In this document: positions 1 to 9,900 of the stretch, in pieces
Numbering within the stretch: the first letter of the stretch is position 1
Layout of the letters: every line of letters starts with the position of its first letter
Virus record (IMG/VR): IMGVR_UViG_3300036399_001237
Location: 1-39,634 of that record
Source: a virus
Reading direction: 5' to 3' (one strand)
DNA length: 39,634 nucleotides
Notes under the pieces: model-generated
Database searches by the model: none
What the model saw: the letters and a program-made list of their open reading frames with translations, nothing else
Told to the model about the DNA's origin: nothing
Made by a program: the position numbers and the translations under genes

Positions 1-59
1 CACCCGCTACGCACTTGCGGGAACTACCGACAGCTATGTCGAAATGTTCACCGCAGACA
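1..59. repeat. terminal overlap, left copy
   Basis: These 59 bases are identical to the last 59 bases of the window (39576-39634). An exact short end overlap in which the spanning gene stays in frame is what a de Bruijn assembler leaves on a circular or circularly permuted molecule. The length is more likely an assembly k-mer than a biological terminal repeat, because it lies inside a tail-spike gene rather than beside a packaging gene. Confidence 0.9.
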
Positions 60-478
60 ACACCGGATTCGGCCTCCCCGCCGCCACCGATGTCCGCTCC
101 GGCGTGAGCTATGGCGGAGGAGCCGTCACCGGCCTCTGTGCAGTCCCAGCCGCAGGCTCGGTTAGTCTGGGAGTCCCCATCGACAACACGACAGGCACAG
201 CCGTCCTTACCCCCGCCGCCATCCGATCGGAACTCTCCGTCGAACTCAACCGCATCGACGCCGCCGTCTCCAGCCGCCTCGCGCCATCCGGCACCTTGGC
301 GACCGTCACGACATTGACCAACGCGCCGAGCGTGCCTACGCCAAGCCAGATCGCCTCACAGGTGAGAACCGAGCTATCGAGCGAACTCGCCAAAGTCGCG
401 GCCCTCAACACGACTCGACTCGGCCAATGCACGACCACGGAAATCCTCGGAAATCTTCTTGCCCAAGCGAACTCCTAA
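1..478 (+). CDS. tail spike / beta-helix tail fibre, C-terminal part (continues from 38482)
   Basis: This is the 3' part of the gene that starts at 38482 and crosses the circular junction; base 1 is the third base of a codon and the frame is open from base 2. Joined, the protein is about 523 aa. This part holds the end of the spike body and a C-terminal helical region (LNRIDAAVSSRLAPSG, then SQIASQVRTELSSELAKVAA) of the kind phage fibres use for trimerisation. The stop codon overlaps the next start (TAATG at 476-480), so a small holin-like protein is translationally coupled to it. Receptor-binding function is inferred from position and fold. Confidence 0.75.
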   Translation, partial: TRYALAGTTDSYVEMFTADNTGFGLPAATDVRSGVSYGGGAVTGLCAVPAAGSVSLGVPIDNTTGTAVLTPAAIRSELSVELNRIDAAVSSRLAPSGTLATVTTLTNAPSVPTPSQIASQVRTELSSELAKVAALNTTRLGQCTTTEILGNLLAQANS

Positions 479-660
479 TGAATAGCGACCAACTCAAATC
501 CGCAGCCACCGGCCTCATCGGCAGCGCCACCTCCATCGGCGCGGCGATTTACTCCATGCTCCCTCACTTGGAAGCGTGGATGCGATTCGCCTCCGTGACG
601 GTCGGGTTCGCCGTTGGCCTCGTCACCCTCGTCAAAATCCTCCGCGACCTCAAAAAGTAG
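478..660 (+). CDS. small holin-like membrane protein
   Basis: A 60-aa protein starting at the ATG inside TAATG (478). It has two hydrophobic segments, roughly residues 8-25 (ATGLIGSATSIGAAIYSML) and 35-53 (FASVTVGFAVGLVTLVKIL), and a short basic C-terminus (RDLKK). Small size, two membrane spans and a charged tail fit a class II holin. It lies between the tail spike and the tail nozzle gene, away from the endolysin. A second holin-like protein sits directly upstream of the endolysin at 16075, so this one could instead be an antiholin or an unrelated membrane protein. No enzymatic motif is visible. Confidence 0.55.
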   Translation: MNSDQLKSAATGLIGSATSIGAAIYSMLPHLEAWMRFASVTVGFAVGLVTLVKILRDLKK

Positions 661-661
661 C

Positions 662-3640
662 ATGCCGAAGTTCGATTTCTACCCATCGTTCAATGCCGGT
701 GAAGTCTCGCCCTTCATCGACGCCCGGACGAGTCTGGAGAAATACCGCAGCGCCTGCCGCACGCTGGAGAACTTCCAAATCCTCCCCTACGGCGGCGTCA
801 TCCGCCGCCCGGGAACGCAATACCTCGGAGCCACCAAGTCGGCCACAAGCCAGACCCGCTTGATCGGATTCAACTTCTCGACCACGACCCGCTTCATCAT
901 CGAAATGGGCGCAGGCTACATGAGGTTCTGGAACCCCGCCACGGGAGCGCCGGTCAACGCCGCCACGCCATCCGCATGGGCGACCGGGAACATCTACGCA
1001 GTCGGCAACTATGTGCGCGAAAGCAGCAAAAACTACTACTGCGTGACTGCCCACACCGCAGGCACATTTGCCACCGATCTCGCCGCAGGTCGCTGGGTGG
1101 AGCAGTCGATCCTTGAGATTCCCACCCCCTACGCCGCCTCTGCCCTGCGCGAAATCCAATTTTCCCAAATCAACGACATCATGTATTTCGCCCACGCGAA
1201 CTACCTGCCACACAAGCTCTCTCGCCTCGCCGACAACAACTGGACATTCGCGCCAGTGGTCTTTGACTACCCGCCGCTTCAAGACCAGAACGCCACCGAG
1301 CAAGTCGTGAATATTTATCCAAACCCAGACATTTGGGTCGCTGGCACGAACTACATCCTCGGCGACTATGTGCGTCCTCCCACATGGGTCGCATCCACCG
1401 CCTACGCCGTGGGCGACATCGTGCTGAGTGGCAGCATTGCCTATAAGTGCATCACGGCAAACACCGACGCCACATTCACCGCAGCTAAATGGAGCGCACA
1501 GAACCAAGCCAACCAGGCATTTTACTACTACGCGATGAGCGCCCACCGCGCTGGGTCGAACTTCGGCGTGGATCAAGCAGCGGGCAAGTGGTCGCAATTC
1601 CCGATTCCTCTCAATGAAATGGGAAAATACTCGGTCAGCGCCGGGTCTGGACTTTTCCCATCCTCCACGGTGGGTTCGCAGGTTGAACTGAAGTGGCAGA
1701 AAAACAATTTCTACGCCGAGCAACTCATCACAGGGAACAATGTTTCCGATACTTTGGCCGTGGAAGGCGGGTGGGATTTCAGCACTTCCGGCACATGGAC
1801 GGCAACCATCCAAATTCTGCGCGTTCCCTCGGATGTCTTCTCGGCTGGGCGCATCGTGGCCACCGCCACGCGAAGCGGCACGGTAGTGAGCGTCTACCAC
1901 CCCTACCACGGTTGGAACAACGGAGACCGCATCTGCGTGGGAGACGGTCGGTCAACAAACAACTACGCCACACACGGAGCCACCATCACCGTCACCGGCA
2001 CTCACACCTACACCTATGATGTTGGATCAAACTCCCAGACCGGCTACCTCGACATTTACCCGGAGAACCTCACAAAAATGGAAATTGTGCGGGAATACTC
2101 CGTGTCGGCAGACCGCAATATCATCACTAGCGGAACGGAGTCCACGCGCTGCGGTCTAAAAATCCGCATTCTGGATTGGGTTTCCGGCACCGGAACCATT
2201 GTCCAGAAAGCCCGCTTGGAAACCGACACCAAGGTCACCGGAGGCATCGCCACCATCGTCGGCTCCGGGCAGATCAATGTGGACAAGTGGCTCGGCGAGG
2301 GTCCGCGCAACCAGCGCAACACCAAGTTCTGGGCCTTCGGCGCATTCTCGTCCGCTCGCGGCTACCCGCGCTCGGTCGCCATGCATGAGCAGCGCCTTTG
2401 CTTTGGCGGCACATCCTCCCAGCCAAACACCGTCTGGTGCAGCGCCATCGATGATTTTGAAAATTTCCAGACCGGCACGACCGCCGCTGATGCCGTGCAG
2501 TTCACGCTCGCGGCCTCGGAGGGCAACCGCATCAATTGGATGTATAGCCAAAGCCAACTCCTCATCGGGACATCCGGCGACGAGTGGACGATTGGCAGCG
2601 CCGATTCCACGCAGGCGCTCTCGGCAACGAATGTGCAGGCGAACCGGCAATCCTCCTACGGGTCAAAATATATGAAGGCCGCGCTGGTGAACGATGTCCT
2701 CCTCTTCGTCCAGCGCAACGGACGCAAGGTGCGTGAGTTGGTTTACGAACTCAACAAAGACGGCTGGGTCGCCCCGGATTTGACTTTGCTCGCGGAACAC
2801 ATCACCTCCGGGGAGATCGTGGATATCGCCTACCAGCAACAGCCCGATGCCGTCCTCTGGTGTGTTCGTGGAGACGGCACACTCATCGCCATGACTTACG
2901 AGCGCGACCAAAAGGTAGTCGGATGGCACCGCCACACGCTCGGCGATGCCGATGTGGAGTCGGTCGCCACTATCTACGGCAACGGCACAGAGGACGAAGT
3001 CTGGATGGTCGTCAAGCGCAGGGTTGCTGGGCAGGACTACCGCACCATCGAGCGGTTCCCGCTCCTGTGGAGAACCCAATTCGACAACCAGACAACAGCC
3101 TCTTGGCGCTACCTTGATGGGCATTTTTCTTTCCCATCTGGAGCATTAACACCCTTGACTGGTCCGTTTGAACCGGGTGATCCAACATCGGCGCGAACCG
3201 TTTCTGTGCCTGCACATTTTAATGGAAAAACGGTTACTATTGTTCAAGGCACATCAGTAACAACGCAATTGGTTACAACATTTCTTGGCAATACCTCAAT
3301 TACACTTTACTCGACCGCCGCAGGATATGTCGGCCTGCCCTACACCTCCACGCTGCGTCCCATGAAGCTCGATGCCGATTTCGAGGACGGCACCGCGCAG
3401 TCGCGCAAGAAGCGCATCCACCAGATCGTCGTGCGCACCCTTAAAAGCCGGGGGGGCGAAGTTCGCACAAATTCCGGATCATGGTATGCTCTCGCCCCGA
3501 CGACCACCACGGGCGACCAAAAGATCATCCTCGGCGGAGCGTTCGGCATCGACGCCGATGTCGATGTCCGCCAGACCGAACCTTACCCAATGTGCATCAT
3601 CTCGATCCTCCCCAAGTGGGACGCCTACGGCAATGAATGA
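662..3640 (+). CDS. tail nozzle protein (T7 gp12 / tail tubular protein B-like)
   Basis: A 992-aa protein starting at ATG 662, two bases after the previous stop. The N-terminus (FNAGEVSPFIDARTSLEKY, then CRTLENFQILPYGGVIRRPG) is the signature of the podovirus tail nozzle family, which forms the distal tube of the tail. Two inserted aromatic modules, about residues 106-150 (WATGNIYAVGNYV) and 242-277 (WVASTAYAVGDIV), resemble small carbohydrate-binding modules of the CBM5/12 type. An AT-rich stretch at about 3117-3310 (residues 819-883) differs in composition from the rest and looks like a replaced segment. The next gene starts inside its last codons. Confidence 0.85.
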   Translation: MPKFDFYPSFNAGEVSPFIDARTSLEKYRSACRTLENFQILPYGGVIRRPGTQYLGATKSATSQTRLIGFNFSTTTRFIIEMGAGYMRFWNPATGAPVNAATPSAWATGNIYAVGNYVRESSKNYYCVTAHTAGTFATDLAAGRWVEQSILEIPTPYAASALREIQFSQINDIMYFAHANYLPHKLSRLADNNWTFAPVVFDYPPLQDQNATEQVVNIYPNPDIWVAGTNYILGDYVRPPTWVASTAYAVGDIVLSGSIAYKCITANTDATFTAAKWSAQNQANQAFYYYAMSAHRAGSNFGVDQAAGKWSQFPIPLNEMGKYSVSAGSGLFPSSTVGSQVELKWQKNNFYAEQLITGNNVSDTLAVEGGWDFSTSGTWTATIQILRVPSDVFSAGRIVATATRSGTVVSVYHPYHGWNNGDRICVGDGRSTNNYATHGATITVTGTHTYTYDVGSNSQTGYLDIYPENLTKMEIVREYSVSADRNIITSGTESTRCGLKIRILDWVSGTGTIVQKARLETDTKVTGGIATIVGSGQINVDKWLGEGPRNQRNTKFWAFGAFSSARGYPRSVAMHEQRLCFGGTSSQPNTVWCSAIDDFENFQTGTTAADAVQFTLAASEGNRINWMYSQSQLLIGTSGDEWTIGSADSTQALSATNVQANRQSSYGSKYMKAALVNDVLLFVQRNGRKVRELVYELNKDGWVAPDLTLLAEHITSGEIVDIAYQQQPDAVLWCVRGDGTLIAMTYERDQKVVGWHRHTLGDADVESVATIYGNGTEDEVWMVVKRRVAGQDYRTIERFPLLWRTQFDNQTTASWRYLDGHFSFPSGALTPLTGPFEPGDPTSARTVSVPAHFNGKTVTIVQGTSVTTQLVTTFLGNTSITLYSTAAGYVGLPYTSTLRPMKLDADFEDGTAQSRKKRIHQIVVRTLKSRGGEVRTNSGSWYALAPTTTTGDQKIILGGAFGIDADVDVRQTEPYPMCIISILPKWDAYGNE

Positions 3641-4055
3641 TATCACCATCCGCCACTACGAACCGACCGACTACGAGATGCTCTCGGAGTGGTGGCATGC
3701 CCACGGCAAGCACCGCCGCCCGGAGCCGATGCTCCCGAAATGCGGAGTCGTCTGCGAGATCGACGGCAAGCCGGTCTCCGCACTCTTCCTCCACATGGAC
3801 AATTCCTGTGGGATGTGCATGGCCGAACATGCCGTCAGCGCCCCCGGCCTTTCCTTGAAAACCGCGATGCTCGCTTTCAAACATTGCGTGGCTTGCCTCA
3901 AAAAAATCGCCAAGGATTTCGGTTACCACACGATGGCGGTCTTCACCTATCCCGGCATCGCCCGGGTGCTGGAGCGGCAGGGGTTCCGCGAATGCAACCG
4001 CAACCAAGTTTTTCTAATGAACTCACTACAGGAGGAGCCGCAAGATGGGTGCTGA
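3633..4055 (+). CDS. GNAT-like protein in the T7 gp13 position
   Basis: A 140-aa protein starting at ATG 3633, overlapping the end of the nozzle gene by 8 bases. The pattern ITIRHYEPTDYEMLSEWW, a central AEHAVSAPGLSLKTAMLAF, and a late FGYHTMAVFTYPGIARVLE followed by RQGF matches the strand-helix layout of GNAT acetyltransferases, where the end often reads ...LlekxGF. T7-like phages commonly carry a small protein of this type between the nozzle and internal virion protein genes. Whether it keeps acetyltransferase activity is unknown, because the acetyl-CoA loop (Q/RxxGxG/A) is not clear. A virion or assembly role is inferred from position only. Confidence 0.6.
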   Translation: MNDITIRHYEPTDYEMLSEWWHAHGKHRRPEPMLPKCGVVCEIDGKPVSALFLHMDNSCGMCMAEHAVSAPGLSLKTAMLAFKHCVACLKKIAKDFGYHTMAVFTYPGIARVLERQGFRECNRNQVFLMNSLQEEPQDGC

Positions 4056-4869
4056 TGGTGGTCTAATAACAATGGCAGTAGTTTCCGCGCTGGCCACCGC
4101 CGCCTCGACCGGCGTGGCCATGTATTCTGCCAGCGAGCAAAGCAAGTCGCAAGCCGCCATCGCCGAATACAACCGGATAGCTAACGAGCAAAATGCCGCA
4201 TGGCAGCGCATGGCAGCGGAGCGGGCCGCGCAGGCGGATCAGTTCAACGCGCAGATGTCCATGTTCAACGCGCAGTCGCAGGCCGACCAGGCGAACATGA
4301 ACAATGTCCTCGTTCAGCAGCAATCCCAGCAACTCCGCGCCCAAGCCGATGGCGAGGATCGCCAAGCCCGCGAGCAGGCCGACCGCATCCGCGCCGAGAA
4401 GGCCCGCATCCTCGGACTCCAACGCTCCCAATACGCCGCCGGGGGTGTGACCACCGAGGGATCGCCTCTTGCAGTTTTGGCTGATACCGCCAACCTCTAC
4501 GAAATGCAAATCGCCGATACCCGTCTCCTCGCCAATCTCTCCTCGGAGAAAAAACGCTACGAGGCCGGGATGAACGAACTCGTCGGCGATTTCAATTTGA
4601 ATTCCGAACTCTTCGCCTCGGCGATGAACAAAAAAGCCGCGCAGATCAGTTTCAACGACGCGCAGTTCGCCGAGAAAGCCGCCGGGGCCGGTTACCGCAT
4701 CAACATGCGCCAAGCCGCCATCGAGCAGATGGCAGGCAACGCCACCGCCCGCGCCACCGCGATAGGCGGCTACTCCGCGCTCGCCAGCGGGATCGGTTCC
4801 GCCGCCAACACCGGAATGACCTACTACGGCTACAAGGGGTCCACCACCAAACAAGGAGCAATAGGCTAA
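4045..4869 (+). CDS. internal virion protein (T7 gp14-like)
   Basis: A 274-aa protein preceded by a good ribosome-binding site (AGGAGG about 10 bases before ATG 4045). Residues 5-30 form a hydrophobic N-terminal segment with an alanine-rich helix, followed by a long Gln/Ala-rich coiled-coil region (about 35-125). The centre carries GGVTTEGSPLAVLADTA, typical of gp14-like internal virion proteins. The C-terminus has a glycine-rich hydrophobic tract (IGGYSALASGIGSAANTG). In T7 the equivalent protein is ejected into the host and helps build a conduit across the envelope. It overlaps the GNAT-like gene by 11 bases and ends in TAATG with the next gene. Confidence 0.8.
   Translation: MGADGGLITMAVVSALATAASTGVAMYSASEQSKSQAAIAEYNRIANEQNAAWQRMAAERAAQADQFNAQMSMFNAQSQADQANMNNVLVQQQSQQLRAQADGEDRQAREQADRIRAEKARILGLQRSQYAAGGVTTEGSPLAVLADTANLYEMQIADTRLLANLSSEKKRYEAGMNELVGDFNLNSELFASAMNKKAAQISFNDAQFAEKAAGAGYRINMRQAAIEQMAGNATARATAIGGYSALASGIGSAANTGMTYYGYKGSTTKQGAIG
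4475..4489 (+). repeat. near match to the 15-bp dispersed repeat
   Basis: TTTTGGCTGATACCG inside the gp14-like gene, read in frame as VLADTA. It differs from the consensus TTTYGRCTGATACCA only at the last base. The peptide GSPLAVLADTA is conserved in this protein family, so the match may be chance rather than a true copy. Confidence 0.35.
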
Positions 4870-6941
4870 TGCCCGCCATCCGACTCGCCGACATCCCCAA
4901 CGCAGGCCCGCAAGCCCTCGGGCCATCGACCGGCATCCTCGCCCCGCAAGCCGCGCAACTTGGCCGCGCTGCCATGGTGGACCCCGGCGGAATGCGAAAC
5001 GCCGCGCAGTCGATGCTCACCCAAACACTGGAACTCGATGCTTTCTCGCAAGAAGCCCGCGCCATGGGCAAATTCGCCGACTCCATCGGCGGGCTGGGCG
5101 ATGTCGCCATGAAGTGGGGCCAGAAATTCGCCGAGGCCAAGGACTACGCCGACATCAACCGCGCCGAGACGCTCCTCGCGATTGCCTCTCAAAATCAAAA
5201 AGCCGACCAGGCAACTCTCCCGATGGAAAAGTGGGGCGAGTCACTGGCGCGGAACCAAGAGCAAGCCAAGCGGGCGCTAGCCGAAATCAAATTCAGCAAC
5301 AACGCCGCTGAGAAATTCAAGCCGTATTTAGATAGCTGGACGCTCAAGTCCGAGGTCGCGATGAAAGCAGAATCGCGCATCAAGCAACTGGAACTCGACA
5401 AGACCGATGTCAAAGCCAATGCCCTCCGACTTTCGGCGGAGGGAAATTTTGAGGCTGCTCTTGTAGCTTTCAAAGGTGGGGTGGACAGGGGGCTTTTTGC
5501 CCAAGAGGAATTTGACAAATTCGGAGCCGACATGCGCGACAACGAAATCCGCGCCACCGAAGCCATGCAGACCGACCGGATCACCGCCGACTTGATGACC
5601 GATTACACGGTCGCGAAGCAGAACCTCAACGAATATGTCAAGTCCGCCGGGGACGCGAAAGACGATGCCCGCATCAAGGGTGCCTACGGTGAAATGCCGA
5701 TGAGCAAAGTCCGCCGCTTGATGGCGCAGGTCGATCAGCAAGGCCGGATCACCGAGGCGAACAACTACAACATCCTCGCCCAAGCGATTGATTCCAACAC
5801 CCCGATCCGCGATGCCAACGGGAACGAAATCCTCATCACCGACAAGGACAAACTGGAATCGGCGCTGGCGTCTTACAAGGTCACCGGCACGGAATCCAAG
5901 AAACGGCTGGAGCGGTTAATCAGCGACAATGTGCCGTATGATGCCAAGAAAATCTCCGAAGTGAATGCGCGGTTGGCAACCTACGACCCCTCGATTGACA
6001 CCGACCTCGGCGAATTTGCGACCCTTCAAAACGAAATCGCCGCCAATGTCCCAAAACAACTTCGACCGTTCCTCAACGACCGGCTTGCCCAAGCGGTCAA
6101 AAAATTCAACGCCGATGGGACTCTGAAATCACCAACCGAAAAATGGCAGGGAGACATAATTAACAATGTCCTCAATCTCGGAAAATCGGGACTCCTCGGC
6201 GATCCCGGCACGGAAAAAACATCGTCTGGGATGTATGGAGAAAAGATCACCGATCCGACCAAGAACAACGCCTACTGGTCCGATGTGCTATCTATTCAAA
6301 ATGGGTTGCGCGATTGGTTTGCAAACCCAGCCAACAAAGACAAGACCCCGGCAGATGCGCTTGAATACAGAGATTCGCTGATCAAACCTAAACTCAATGA
6401 TTCAGCAAAGAAACTTTGGGAAGCTCAAAAAACATCTGCGATAACACCCGGCTGGGGGAAGACGATGTATGAGTTAGCAAGCGGAGATGATTTTAAAGCC
6501 AATTTGTCGGGTGATCTTGTTGATTGGGTGAAAAATATGGAAGCAAGACCTACTGAAAAACAAACTGGCAAGTTTACATCGTATCAAGATGGAAAACAAA
6601 TTTCTGTAGGCTATGGAACAAGGTCTTCCAAGTTGGGAGAACAAATATCTGAAAGCGAGGCCGACCGCCGTCTTCGCGAGGAGTTGGCAACTCATGCAAA
6701 AAACATCGATTCAGCAGCTTCTGAAAAAGGATACAAACTTACAAAAGGACAACGCGATGCATTGATTTCTTTTGATTTCAACACGGGAGATGGCGCTAAA
6801 CTTATCAAAACTTCTCAATCATTGGAGGAAATAAAAACCAGAATGCCAAGTTGGAATAAAATTACCAAGGACGGAGTAAAAGTTGAATCAAAAGGACTTA
6901 ACAACCGCAGAAACCAAGAACTTCAAAAGTGGAACAGTTAA
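4869..6941 (+). CDS. ejection protein (gp15-like) with C-terminal GH24 lysozyme domain
   Basis: A 690-aa protein starting in the TAATG overlap, with AAGGAGC upstream. Residues 1-540 are mainly helical, with an N-terminal pattern typical of large internal proteins (IRLADIPNAGPQALGPSTG). From about residue 550 the sequence becomes a T4-type lysozyme (GH24) domain: a candidate catalytic Glu at 558 or 563, SYQDG with Asp574, then SVGYGTR, followed by SESEADRRLREEL and a late GQRDALISFDFNTG core. The usual Thr of the E-D-T triad appears to be Ser. The domain probably opens peptidoglycan during DNA entry. Bases 6400-6940 are clearly more AT-rich than the upstream half, suggesting that the lysozyme part was acquired separately. 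Confidence 0.75.
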   Translation: MPAIRLADIPNAGPQALGPSTGILAPQAAQLGRAAMVDPGGMRNAAQSMLTQTLELDAFSQEARAMGKFADSIGGLGDVAMKWGQKFAEAKDYADINRAETLLAIASQNQKADQATLPMEKWGESLARNQEQAKRALAEIKFSNNAAEKFKPYLDSWTLKSEVAMKAESRIKQLELDKTDVKANALRLSAEGNFEAALVAFKGGVDRGLFAQEEFDKFGADMRDNEIRATEAMQTDRITADLMTDYTVAKQNLNEYVKSAGDAKDDARIKGAYGEMPMSKVRRLMAQVDQQGRITEANNYNILAQAIDSNTPIRDANGNEILITDKDKLESALASYKVTGTESKKRLERLISDNVPYDAKKISEVNARLATYDPSIDTDLGEFATLQNEIAANVPKQLRPFLNDRLAQAVKKFNADGTLKSPTEKWQGDIINNVLNLGKSGLLGDPGTEKTSSGMYGEKITDPTKNNAYWSDVLSIQNGLRDWFANPANKDKTPADALEYRDSLIKPKLNDSAKKLWEAQKTSAITPGWGKTMYELASGDDFKANLSGDLVDWVKNMEARPTEKQTGKFTSYQDGKQISVGYGTRSSKLGEQISESEADRRLREELATHAKNIDSAASEKGYKLTKGQRDALISFDFNTGDGAKLIKTSQSLEEIKTRMPSWNKITKDGVKVESKGLNNRRNQELQKWNS

Positions 6942-9900
6942 TTGACGAACTAATTCCTCGCCGGGATGCCATTTCCGCAGGCGATGAGGAAGACGCTTTT
7001 CGCACTCAATGGCAACAAGAAAGGGAAATGGAGGCGTTCAATGAGAAAGATACGCACTTTTCCAAGTTGTTCACGGATGATGATTATTATCAAGCCGCCA
7101 AAGAAAAAAACTACGCCCTTGCTGAAGCGTTAGACCCGGAAGCGACTGCGAAACGATCTTTGGTCAACGCCTACTTGGAACACCGTCTCGGTCGTGAAAT
7201 TCCTTCGGTCAACTACGAACCCGAGCGTGACGCCTTCGCCATGCAGGCATTCGGCCAGAAAAACCTCAACGATGGTCAACTCTTTGATTACATCCGGGGA
7301 GATTACGATTGGCAGAAGCAACGCACCGAGGCGATCAACGACCTCCAGATGCAGTCCGTGGGCAAAGCGATTGCCGACTCTCAACTCGGCCAGACCCGTC
7401 CCTTCGTGGACGGCATGACCGAGGTCTTCAACCAATGGCAGCAGAAATACCCGGAACTGGTGGACGGCAAGAATGACGCCGCCTTCCTCTCGCAGGGTTA
7501 CAAGCTCTACTACGACACGATCAACGACCTCGACACCGTTCGTCCGCAGGCGTCCAAGGCGCTCTCCACGCTCACCTCGTTCACCCAAGGCAACGCCACC
7601 GACGAGGACATGCAAAGCCTCGCCAACGACTTCGTCGGCGCTCCACCCGAAGACCGCCAGAAAATCTACAAATATGTAACCCTCGCCGCGCAGGCGGGTC
7701 AGATCGACCGCGCCGGGATTGAGCAGTTTGCCATCAACATGGGGCAAGCCTTCACCCGTGGGTTCGACTTCGTCCCGCAGGGAACGCTCCAGATGCAGGA
7801 GGCAGGCGTGAACAACTGGCTAGAGTCCATCCGCAACGGAACGCAAATCTGGGTTCCCGTGGATGGCGATCTCACCAAGGCCGTGGTCGGCAACGCCCCC
7901 GCTGGTGCGGAATCCGATGCATGGCGGCAAGCCACCGTGCCGGAAGCCGAGACACTCATCCAGAGTGGTCACAATGTCCGCGAGTCCTTCAAGGTCGTGC
8001 GCGAACTCCGCAATGTCGCCAAGACCGGCGTCGATCCCATCCGCCCCGTGCTGGAGGAGAAATCCTTTTGGGGAACCGCCGAGCGCGGAGCCTACGGTTT
8101 GTCTGGCAGCATCCCGCTCATGGGCGCGACCGCCGTCAACCCCTACCTCGGCGTCCTCGCCTACCAAGCGACCGAATACGACCGCATCATGCTGGAGAAC
8201 CCGGAAATCAACCCGCAGTTCGCCCAAGGTCTCGCCCTGGTGGAAGGCGCGGCCAATGCCGCCATCGACCGGGTCCAGTTGAGCAGCCTCTCCGGGCGGC
8301 TCCCCATGTTTGGCCGCTACCTCGACCGCATCGCCAGCAATGGCGTCCGCCGCACCGTCAAGATCGGAGCCAATGTCGTGGAGCAGAACTTGCAGGAAGG
8401 CGCTCAAGACCTCATCGCCCCCGTGCTGGAGACCGCCGTCGCCGCCCTCCGCGAGGACATGCCCGACAAGGATTTTGGGAAACTGCTGAACGAATGGGGA
8501 GGTCAGCGGGCCGAAACTTTCTTCGCCACCCTCCCGCTCGCCCTCATCGGCGGTGGAGTCGCCACCTACCGCGACATCAAGAACCCATCCGCCGAACTCA
8601 ACGCCACCAAGCTCCGCATGGCAGGCTTTGGGAAGGATCAAGTCACCTTCATCCAGCGAGCCGAGAATCCAGAGGAATACGATGCCCGCATCCAGATGGA
8701 ATGGGAAAAGCGAACATCGGAAAACATCAAGGCCGGTGAGCAGGAAGTCCTCAACACCATTGAAAAAGCCCGCACTCCCGGAGAACTCGACGCCCGCATA
8801 GAGCGAGTCACCGCGCCCGATGGGTCCGAGGACATCGTCGTCACCTCGCCCGATGGCCGGGAACTCCTCCGCACCAAGAGCGAGCAGGCCGCGCTGGAGG
8901 CCGTGCGTCAGCACAACGAGGCGCAACTCATCAACGAGCGCAATGCCGTCTCCGACATGGTGGACTACTTCCGCGCCCAAGACCCCACCAACGAAGCCAC
9001 CATCGAAGCGCCCCGCACCGTCCAGCAAGAACTCGACCGGCTCACTGAGGCCGGTGATTCCAAAGGCATCGCCAATCTCAACGAGCGCATCCGGTTTGCA
9101 GGCATCCCCGAAGGGTCTGACCTCACCACCTACAACATCCTCGGCGAGGCCAATGTCGAGACGACCGCCGAAGGCGTCTTCCGTGGCGTCATCAAGCTCC
9201 GCGAGAATTCACGCCCGGAGGATGCCTTTGAGGAAATCAACCATGTGTTCGTCCGCAAGGCACTCGCCGAAGGCCGCACCGATCTGGATTCCCTGCGAGG
9301 GTGGCTCAACCAAACCAGCGAGGCCACTGGCGAAACCTATGCCACCGATACCGAGACCGACATCATCGAGAACATCGCCAAGGTCGGCATGGATTACGCA
9401 GCAGGGCGCATCGAAGAGACCTCCCTCCCAGCCTCCTTCGTGGACTACATCAAGCGCATGCTCCAAGTCTTCAAAGAGACCATGGCCCGCGCCATCAAGC
9501 TCAAGGACGCCTTCGCCACCGGCAAGATCGATTCCAACTTTGAATCCTTCCTCGCCGAATCCGTGGGCCTCAACCAGCAGACGATGGTGGACACCACCCG
9601 GGAGCGAGTCGGCGGCGAACTGGCACAAGGCACCTTCAACTACTCGGTTGGTCAACGAGTTTCGACTGATACCAATCCATACCCCATGGAGCAGAAGGGC
9701 AAGTGGTGGGCTAACGAGGATTTCGCCCAGCGTGGCGGGCAGATCGTGACCATGTCGCCCGACGAATTCCTCTCACAGGTTCGACCGCTGGAAGTGGACG
9801 AAGCCTCCCGCGACAACATAGACGACCTCAAAAACATGATGCAGAGCGGGCGCAAGCTCGACCCGCTCGCCATCTACGCCGATGGCAAAGAAGACGGCAG

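Noticed and set aside
650-1909. Long open frame on the minus strand (419 aa)
   Set aside because: It is the shadow of the nozzle gene in GC-rich DNA: no family pattern, Arg/Gly/His-rich composition, and it lies fully opposite a clear gene.
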